From Lachnospiraceae bacterium (GTDB taxonomy: Bacteria; Bacillota; Clostridia; Lachnospirales; Lachnospiraceae), in contig JAFZRY010000010.1 of NCBI GenBank assembly GCA_017619615.1, forward strand, positions 1 to 64,000: 64,000 nt of DNA, given 5' to 3'. Under the pieces are notes generated by a model. That model worked only from the letters and a program-made list of their open reading frames with translations, had not been told where the DNA came from and ran no database searches. This document shows positions 58,353 through 64,000 of this stretch, piece after piece (the stretch's first letter is position 1; every line of letters starts with the position of its first letter). A program made the translations under genes and the position numbers.

Positions 58353-59294
58353 ATGGAAGAGCGCAGCATCCGGACCACGCTGGTCTGCGGTTTCCTGGAC
58401 GCGGGGAAGACCTCGTATATCCAGGACTGCATCTTCCATGACTTCTTTCACAAACGGGGGACCACCCTGATCCTGGTGTTCGAAGAGGGCGAATGCGAAT
58501 ACGATACCGCCGCGCTCCGCGAATACCGGACCGAAGTGGCCGTTTACGAAGGCGGTGAGGACATCACCGCCTTTTGTCTTGCGCGGATCGAAAAGCATGC
58601 GCCGGACCGCGTTTACGTGGAAATGAACGCGATGACGGAGGGGCTGCGGGAAAAACTGCCCGCCTGTATGAAAATCGTATTTACGGTCACGCTGGCGGAC
58701 GGGACCACCCTGGACCTGTACCTGCGGAACATGCGCCAGCTCATGCAGAACACGGTCGCCGCCTCGGACGTGGTCCAGTTCAACCGTGTCCCGCGCCGCG
58801 AGATGCTGGATCCGTACAGCCAGCTGTTCCGGCTGATGAACCGGCGCGCGTCGTACCTGTGGGAGGCGCCGCAGGGATACCACGAAAAGGCCTTTGACCT
58901 GTTCGTCCCGTACGATCTGGACCGGCCGGTGCTGGAGATCGGGGAACGGGAGTACATCCCGTTCGTCCTGGACGCGGCGGCGCATCCGGAGCATTATGAC
59001 GGGAAGGAGATCCGGTTGACGGCCCAGACGGCCTACACGGAACAGGCGGACGGCGCGGACGTTTTCCTGGGCCGCACGGTCATGACCTGCTGTCTGGCGG
59101 ACCTGCAGTTCCTGGGCGTGCCCGCGGACGGGATCACGCAGGAAAGATTTGCCGCATATGGCTGGGCCGCCGTGAAGGCGCTGGGGACGCTGAAAAAGGA
59201 CCGCTACGGACTGCCGCGGCTGCGGCTGATCGTCCGCGAAGCGGAAGCCGTGCCCGCGCCGGAAAAACTGATGCTGCAGGCTTCGGACCTGTGA
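58353..59294 (+). CDS. CobW-like GTPase domain fused to TIGR03943/DUF1980-like domain
   Basis: 313 residues from ATG 58353 (a TTG at 58341 is possible). Residues about 1-180 carry a P-loop G-F-L-D-A-G-K-T-S like CobW/COG0523 metallochaperone GTPases, but lack the C-x-C-C metal motif. Residues about 195-260 (Y-D-G-K-E-I-R-L-T and later V-M-T-C-C-L-A-D) resemble the C-terminal domain of TIGR03943 proteins (YcgQ), which are normally encoded next to CobW genes. The fusion therefore joins two proteins of one pathway, perhaps zinc handling. Adjacent to a zinc-dependent ADH. Confidence 0.72.
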   Translation: MEERSIRTTLVCGFLDAGKTSYIQDCIFHDFFHKRGTTLILVFEEGECEYDTAALREYRTEVAVYEGGEDITAFCLARIEKHAPDRVYVEMNAMTEGLREKLPACMKIVFTVTLADGTTLDLYLRNMRQLMQNTVAASDVVQFNRVPRREMLDPYSQLFRLMNRRASYLWEAPQGYHEKAFDLFVPYDLDRPVLEIGEREYIPFVLDAAAHPEHYDGKEIRLTAQTAYTEQADGADVFLGRTVMTCCLADLQFLGVPADGITQERFAAYGWAAVKALGTLKKDRYGLPRLRLIVREAEAVPAPEKLMLQASDL

Positions 59295-59319
59295 TTTTTC
59301 CGCTCACAGCAACAAATGC

Positions 59320-59353
59320 AACCGCCGGTTGACGAAGTTCCATCCGGCGGGTT
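59320..59353 (+). terminator. Imperfect terminator hairpin after the CobW-like gene
   Basis: AACCGCCGG (59320-59328) and CCGGCGGGTT (59344-59353) pair with one bulge; TTCTTGTTT follows. Confidence 0.5.
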
Positions 59354-59354
59354 C

Positions 59355-59383
59355 TTGTTTGTTAAGAGGTTTTTTGCTATGCT
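59355..59383 (+). promoter_or_regulatory. Promoter of the XRE regulator gene
   Basis: TTGTTT (59355-59360), 17-bp spacer, TATGCT (59378-59383). Confidence 0.55.
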
Positions 59384-59438
59384 GAAGGCGAAGAAAAACC
59401 AAGACGCACGGCCGGAAGGCAGGCGGAAGGAGGATGCT

Positions 59439-60059
59439 ATGAAGCTTTGTGATAAGATCCAGACAGCCCGGAAACGGGCGGGCCTTTCCCAGGTGGACCT
59501 GGCCGACGCGATGGGCGTCTCCCGCCAGTCCGTATCCAAATGGGAGACCGGCGAATCCAACCCGGACATCGGCAAACTTGCCCAGCTGGCCAAAGTGCTG
59601 AACGTTTCCGCGGACTGGCTGCTGTCGGAGGAGGAAGACCTGCCGGATAAGCCGGACGGAAGCGCACGGACGGAGGACGCCCGTGCGGCCGGAGGTTCCG
59701 CACCCGCCGGCTCCCGCTACCCGGAGTGGATGGACCGTCTGCCGGGCTTCCTGCTGAACGCGGTGAAGCGCTACGGATGGATCTACGGCGTCTACATCGC
59801 CGTGGCCGGCTTCATTTTCGCGGCCTTCGGTTTCGTGATCCGGCTGATCTCCCGCAATCAGATCTTTGGCGGCAGCAGCGGTTACAGCGGCTACGACGGC
59901 TTTTTCCCCGGAACGGATCCTTTCTCCGGCATCCAGCAGCAGTCCTGGAGCGGCTTTTCCGCCATCAGTTGGGTCGCCATCGGCTTCGGCCTGCTGATCA
60001 TGACGGGCGGGATCGTCCTGGCCGTCGCGCTGAAGCGCTGGGGGCAGAAGAACAGCTGA
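59439..60059 (+). CDS. XRE-family regulator with two membrane helices
   Basis: 206 residues from ATG 59439 (AAGGAGG 6 bases upstream). Residues 1-65 are a Cro/C1-type helix-turn-helix (A-M-G-V-S-R-Q-S-V-S-K-W-E-T-G-E-S-N-P). A linker rich in Ala, Asp and Gly follows, then two hydrophobic helices (about 115-135 and 178-197). Such membrane-tethered XRE proteins are common in Clostridia; the DNA target and signal are unknown. It stands alone. Confidence 0.88.
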   Translation: MKLCDKIQTARKRAGLSQVDLADAMGVSRQSVSKWETGESNPDIGKLAQLAKVLNVSADWLLSEEEDLPDKPDGSARTEDARAAGGSAPAGSRYPEWMDRLPGFLLNAVKRYGWIYGVYIAVAGFIFAAFGFVIRLISRNQIFGGSSGYSGYDGFFPGTDPFSGIQQQSWSGFSAISWVAIGFGLLIMTGGIVLAVALKRWGQKNS

Positions 60060-60078
60060 TTACTGATAATAAAACGAA

Positions 60079-60117
60079 TGAGGCCATTTGGGGACAGTCC
60101 CCGAATGGCCTCACTTT
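60079..60117. terminator. Long bidirectional terminator
   Basis: TGAGGCCATT (60079-60088) pairs with AATGGCCTCA (60104-60113), extended inside by GGGGA/TCCCC, with T-rich sequence on both strands. It separates the converging XRE and glmS genes. Confidence 0.9.
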
Positions 60118-60134
60118 TGGTTGCAAACGTTTTC

Positions 60135-61952
60135 TTATTCCACCGTCACCGATTTCGCCAGGTTCTTCGGCTTGTCGATGTCGCAGCCGTTCTCCCGCGC
60201 TACCCAGTATGCCAGCAGCTGCAGCGGGATGATCTCCACCACCGGGAAGAAGAGCGGATGGACGCCCGGGACGCGGAGGACGTGGTCCGCCTCGCCGTAG
60301 ATCTGGTGGTTGGATTCCGGGGCGACGGCGAGGACCGTGGCGCCGCGGGCCTTGACCTGCTGGATGTTGGAGGCGGTCTTTTCATAGAGCCGCTCGCAGC
60401 AGCAGAGGGCGACGACCAGGCGGCCCGGCTCGATCAGCGCGATCGTACCGTGCTTGAGTTCGCCCGCTGCGTATGCCTCCGAGTGCAGGTAGGAGATCTC
60501 CTTGAGCTTTAGCGACCCCTCCATGGCCACCGCGTGGTCCAGGTTCCGACCGATGAAGAACAGCGACTTCCGGTCGTGGTACAGTTTCGCCAGCCGACCG
60601 ACGCGCGCGCTCAGGTCCAGGGCCCGCTGTGCCTTGGCCGGCAGCGCTTTCAGCCCCTTGACCAGTTGCGAATATGTCTTGTGATCCAGCCGCCCCAGCT
60701 GATCCGCGGCCCAGACCGCGAACAGGTCCAGCACCGCCAGCTGCGTCACGTAGCCCTTGGTGGTGGCTACGGCGATCTCCGGGCCTGCCCAGGTGTAGAT
60801 CACGTGGTCCGCGATCTTGGCGATCGTGCTGCCCACCACGTTGACGATGGCCAGCGTAGCCGCGCCGTCCTCCTTCGCCTTCCGCAGCGCTGCGATGGTG
60901 TCCGCGGTCTCGCCGGACTGGCTGACGACGATCACCAGCGTCCGCTCATTCAGCACCAGATCCCGGTAGCGGAACTCGCTGGCCAGCTCCGTCTCCACCG
61001 GCAGGCGGCAGAGCGTCTCCAACACGAGGCGCCCGACGCAGCCCGCGTGATAGGCGGAGCCGCAGGCGGTGATCATGATGCGGTCGAACTGCTTCATGTC
61101 CAGATCGACCGAATCCAGCACGATCCGCCCGTCCTTGATGCGCGGCTCCAGCGTGGCCTGCAGGGCCTGGGGCTGCTCCATGATCTCCTTCATCATGAAG
61201 TGGTCGTAGCCGCCCTTTTCCGCCGCCGCGATGTCCCAGAGGATGTGGCGCGGCTCCCGGCTCACCGGATTACCGTACGGGTCGAAGATCCGCACGCTGT
61301 CCGTCCGGATCTCCGCGGTCTCCCCGTCGTCCAGGTCGATCACGTCCTTCGTGTGGCGGATGAGCGCCGTGATATCGGACGCGAAGAAATTCTCGCCGGC
61401 GCCGACACCGATGATCAGCGGGCTGGACATGCGCGCCGCGAACACCGTGCCCGGCTCGTCCGCGCACAGCACCGCCAGCGCGTAGGAGCCCTCGAGCCGC
61501 CGGATGGTCCGCATCAGGCTCTTCCGCACGTCGCCCTCGTAATAATACGCCAGCAGCTGCACGATCACTTCCGTGTCCGTTTCGCTGGCGAATACGATGC
61601 CTTTCTCCTCGAGCTCCGTTTTGATCTCCAGATAATTCTCGATGATTCCGTTGTGCACGATGGCGAAGCGGCCGTCCGCCGACATGTGCGGATGCGCGTT
61701 GACGTCGCTGGGCGAGCCGTGCGTGGCCCAGCGGGTATGGCCGATCCCGCAGATCCCTTCCATATCCGTGGCCTGCTCCAGCTTTTCCGCCAGCTTTTCC
61801 ACCTTGCCCGTGGCCTTGACCATATGCAGGCCGTCCGCGGTCTGCACCGCGATGCCCGCCGAGTCGTACCCCCGGTACTCCAGTTTTTTCAGGCCGTCCA
61901 GCAGAATGGGGACCGCCGGATCACTGCCTGTATAGCCGATGATTCCGCACAT
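60135..61952 (-). CDS. glmS: Glutamine-fructose-6-phosphate aminotransferase
   Basis: 605 residues. Starts M-C-G-I-I-G-Y with the nucleophilic Cys; glutaminase motif G-H-T-R-W-A-T-H-G; two SIS sugar-isomerase domains (S-Q-S-G-E-T-A-D-T) and the conserved C-terminal end K-N-L-A-K-S-V-T-V-E. Makes glucosamine-6-phosphate, the entry to UDP-GlcNAc and peptidoglycan. Only 13 bp separate it from the glutamine synthetase upstream, leaving no room for a glmS ribozyme. Confidence 0.97.
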   Translation of the reverse strand: MCGIIGYTGSDPAVPILLDGLKKLEYRGYDSAGIAVQTADGLHMVKATGKVEKLAEKLEQATDMEGICGIGHTRWATHGSPSDVNAHPHMSADGRFAIVHNGIIENYLEIKTELEEKGIVFASETDTEVIVQLLAYYYEGDVRKSLMRTIRRLEGSYALAVLCADEPGTVFAARMSSPLIIGVGAGENFFASDITALIRHTKDVIDLDDGETAEIRTDSVRIFDPYGNPVSREPRHILWDIAAAEKGGYDHFMMKEIMEQPQALQATLEPRIKDGRIVLDSVDLDMKQFDRIMITACGSAYHAGCVGRLVLETLCRLPVETELASEFRYRDLVLNERTLVIVVSQSGETADTIAALRKAKEDGAATLAIVNVVGSTIAKIADHVIYTWAGPEIAVATTKGYVTQLAVLDLFAVWAADQLGRLDHKTYSQLVKGLKALPAKAQRALDLSARVGRLAKLYHDRKSLFFIGRNLDHAVAMEGSLKLKEISYLHSEAYAAGELKHGTIALIEPGRLVVALCCCERLYEKTASNIQQVKARGATVLAVAPESNHQIYGEADHVLRVPGVHPLFFPVVEIIPLQLLAYWVARENGCDIDKPKNLAKSVTVE

Positions 61953-61965
61953 GATGATTCCTCCG

Positions 61966-64000
61966 TCAGATCGTAAACATTAACTGCGTATAATTCGGAT
62001 ACGGCCAGAAGCGCGCGTCGATGATCTTTTCCAGCAGGTCCGCGATCCGCCGGCATTCCGCCATCCGGGCCGTCAGTTTTTCGCTGGCGATCTTCAGGCG
62101 GGCCTCCGGATCCGCCGCGGCGTCGTATTCGGCCAGGGCTTCTTCCAGATCCTCCGCGGCCTGCAGCAGATCGTTGCCCAGCGAGCCGGCCTTCTTCGTC
62201 AGTTCTTTTTCAAAATAGAAATCCCCGCCCAGGGAGGAGAGGAAGGCGCTGACGGCGCCGAAGATCCCCTTGCGGATCATCTCCAGCAGCGTGCGGGCTT
62301 CGATCACGGTGGTCCCGCAGTAGCTCTCCAGATGGATCTCGTTGCGGGATTCGATCTCTTTAAGGCTGTAGATCCCGTTTTCGGTCAGCAGCCGGACGTT
62401 CTTTTCGTTCACGAATTCCGGGATGGTCTCGGCCGTGTTGCGCAGGTTCTTCAGGCCGCGCCGTTCGGCTTCCGCGATCCAGGACTGGTCGTAGCCGTTG
62501 CCGTTGAACAGGATGCGGCGGTGCTCCGAAAGCATCTCGCGGATCAGCGAGCGCAGGGCCTGCGGCCGGTCTTCGGCGCCTTCCAGGCGGTCGGCGCACT
62601 CCTTCAGCTCCTGGGCCAGGATCGTGTTCAGATACGTGACCGGCATGGCGATGGACTGGCTGGAGCCGGGCATGCGGAATTCGAATTTATTGCCGGTAAA
62701 GGCGACCGGCGAGGTCCGGTTCCGGTCCGTGTTGTCCTTGGACAGCTGCAGCAGCACGTCCTTGCCGACGGTCAGGAAACGGTCCGTCTGGTCGACGTAG
62801 GGCTCGTCCCGGATGATCGAATCGATCACCGCTTCCAGTTCGGAGCCGACGAAGATGGAGATGATGGCAGGCGGCGCTTCATTCCCGCCCAGCCGCTGGT
62901 CGTTGCCCGCATACGCGGCGGAGCAGCGCAGCAGCGAAGCGTATTCGTCCACGCCTTTGATGAATGCGGCCAGGAACAGCAGGAAGCGGGTGTTGTCCGC
63001 GGGCGTGGTGCCGGGAGAGAAGAGGTTCTCGCCGCGGTCGGTCCCCACGGACCAGTTCACGTGCTTGCCGGAGCCGTTGACGCCGGCGAAGGGCTTTTCA
63101 TGGAGGAGGCAGACCAGGTCGTGCCGATCGGCGACCCGCTTCATGATCTCCATGGTCAGCTGGTTCTGGTCGTTGGCAATGTTGGCGTCGGAGAAGAACG
63201 GCGCCATTTCGTACTGGGCCGGGGCCACCTCGTTGTGCTCCGTCTTGGCGCAGATGCCGAGCGTCCAGAGCTCTTCGTTCAGATCCTGCATGAAGGCCGT
63301 GATCTCCGGCTTGATCTGTCCGTAATAATGATCTTCGAGCTCCTGCTTCTTCGGCGCATCGGCACCGAAGAGCGTCCGGCCGCAGAGCCGCAGGTCTTCG
63401 CGCTGCTGGAACAGCGGTTTCGGGATCAGGAAGTATTCCTGCTCCGCGCCGACGTTGACGGTCACGCTTTCGGTCTGGCCGTCGCCCAGCAGGCGCAGGA
63501 TGCGGACCGCCTGGCGGTTCAGCGCGTCGCCGGAGCGCAGAAGAGGGGTCTTTTTATCCAGAACTTCCCCGGAATACGTGCAGAACACGGTGGGGATGCA
63601 CAGGACTTTGTCTTTGATGAACGCGTAGGACGTGGGGTCCCAGGCGCTGTAGCCGCGCGCCTCGAAGGTGGAGCGCAGGCCGCCGGACGGGAAGGAGGAA
63701 GCGTCGGGCTCGCCCTGCAGCAGTTCCTTGCGGGAGAACTCCATGCGGAAGCCGTCGCGGCCGTCCGGGATCAGGAAGCCCTCGTGCTTTTCGGCGGTCT
63801 CGCCGTTTAGGGGCTGGAACCAGTGGGTGTAATGGGTCGCGCCTTTATCCAGGGCCCAGCGCTTCATGCCGTCCGCGATATCGTCCGCGATCTTTTCCGG
63901 CAGGACGGTGCGGGTGCGGACGCATTCGCGCCAGACGGCGAGGGTCCCCTCGGAAATGTACTGCTTCATGGCCTTTTCGTGAAAGAGATTACTGCCAAAG
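61966..64000 (-). CDS. glnN: Glutamine synthetase type III, start beyond right edge
   Basis: 677 codons are visible. The frame remains open past the Met at 63969: the last 31 bases of the window read F-G-S-N-L-F-H-E-K-A, the conserved N-terminal segment of GSIII, so the real start lies right of the window and the Met at 63969 is internal. GSIII motifs include G-A-E-Q-E-Y-F-L, K-T-E-H-N-E-V-A-P-A-Q-Y-E, G-S-G-K-H-V-N-W-S, N-D-R-x-L/G-G-N-E-A-P-P-A and N-R-T-S-P-V-A-F-T-G-N-K-F-E-F-R. It is co-oriented with glmS 13 bp downstream, which consumes its product. Confidence 0.95.
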   Translation of the reverse strand, partial: FGSNLFHEKAMKQYISEGTLAVWRECVRTRTVLPEKIADDIADGMKRWALDKGATHYTHWFQPLNGETAEKHEGFLIPDGRDGFRMEFSRKELLQGEPDASSFPSGGLRSTFEARGYSAWDPTSYAFIKDKVLCIPTVFCTYSGEVLDKKTPLLRSGDALNRQAVRILRLLGDGQTESVTVNVGAEQEYFLIPKPLFQQREDLRLCGRTLFGADAPKKQELEDHYYGQIKPEITAFMQDLNEELWTLGICAKTEHNEVAPAQYEMAPFFSDANIANDQNQLTMEIMKRVADRHDLVCLLHEKPFAGVNGSGKHVNWSVGTDRGENLFSPGTTPADNTRFLLFLAAFIKGVDEYASLLRCSAAYAGNDQRLGGNEAPPAIISIFVGSELEAVIDSIIRDEPYVDQTDRFLTVGKDVLLQLSKDNTDRNRTSPVAFTGNKFEFRMPGSSQSIAMPVTYLNTILAQELKECADRLEGAEDRPQALRSLIREMLSEHRRILFNGNGYDQSWIAEAERRGLKNLRNTAETIPEFVNEKNVRLLTENGIYSLKEIESRNEIHLESYCGTTVIEARTLLEMIRKGIFGAVSAFLSSLGGDFYFEKELTKKAGSLGNDLLQAAEDLEEALAEYDAAADPEARLKIASEKLTARMAECRRIADLLEKIIDARFWPYPNYTQLMFTI

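Noticed and set aside
61953..61965. glmS ribozyme upstream of glmS
   Set aside because: Only 13 bp separate glmS from the upstream gene, far too short.

Overview
This is a 64 kb, GC-rich (roughly 60-65 percent) chromosomal window from a bacterium of the Bacillota, most likely a high-GC member of Lachnospiraceae or a related Clostridia. The evidence is the gene set: sortase-type surface protein, DUF5716/DUF5717 pair, DUF4298, DUF1294, AzlCD, type III glutamine synthetase beside glmS, MEP-pathway genes, and a MurE substrate motif of the meso-diaminopimelate type. Promoters look like ordinary sigma-A sites (TTGACA-N17-TATAAT), and Shine-Dalgarno sequences are strong (AGGAGG), which allowed many starts to be corrected. 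I recognised no phage, transposase gene, CRISPR array or rRNA operon. The assignment to a family is inference.

Layout. 1-5.7 kb: the 3' part of a giant cell-wall-anchored adhesin built of near-identical 489-bp repeats, then a secreted thioester-domain-like protein behind a consensus promoter. 5.8-13.4 kb (minus strand): a NifX-FKBP fusion, RtcB RNA ligase, GNAT-Nudix fusion, MFS transporter, a ParB-like/GH13 glucosidase ORF, flavodoxin and an AAA ATPase. 13.5-16.4 kb: an ABC exporter half, a chimeric ZIP/ABC remnant, an HMA metal-binding protein and an ATC-hydrolase-like protein behind a palindromic operator. 16.5-25.5 kb: a Pr6Pr-like membrane protein, phosphoesterase, GNAT-AlkD fusion, ArsR plus two-gene chromate transporter, deaminase plus methyltransferase, an AT-rich orphan gene, five tRNA genes (Ser, Glu, Pro, Leu, Arg) and AzlCD.

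25.7-40.9 kb (plus strand): Mrp-type ATPase, D-Ala-D-Ala carboxypeptidase, dUTPase, Lpd plus LplA, YfcE-like phosphoesterase, RarA, then an uncharacterised trio (DUF5717 giant protein, DUF5716 actin/Hsp70-fold-like protein, TPR protein) that runs into ispF-ispE-ispD. 41-54 kb (mostly minus): Nudix, iron ADH, MurE, DUF4298, LytS-SpoIIE phosphatase, GSI, a second Pr6Pr protein, MATE, HD hydrolase, a fused 2-hydroxyacid dehydrogenase, PhzF, a membrane-anchored EEP hydrolase, GNAT and PHP proteins. 55-64 kb: a cupin plus TIR-macro-like operon (candidate defence or signalling pair), DUF1294, zinc-type ADH plus a CobW-like fusion, an XRE membrane regulator, glmS, and a GSIII gene that runs off the right edge.

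Functional links: nitrogen and amino-sugar metabolism recur (GSI, GSIII, GlmS); envelope biogenesis is served by MurE, the carboxypeptidase and the MEP (isoprenoid) genes; an unusual number of genes are two-domain fusions or in-frame joins. The best candidates for undescribed biology are the DUF5717/DUF5716/TPR trio and the cupin/TIR-macro pair.
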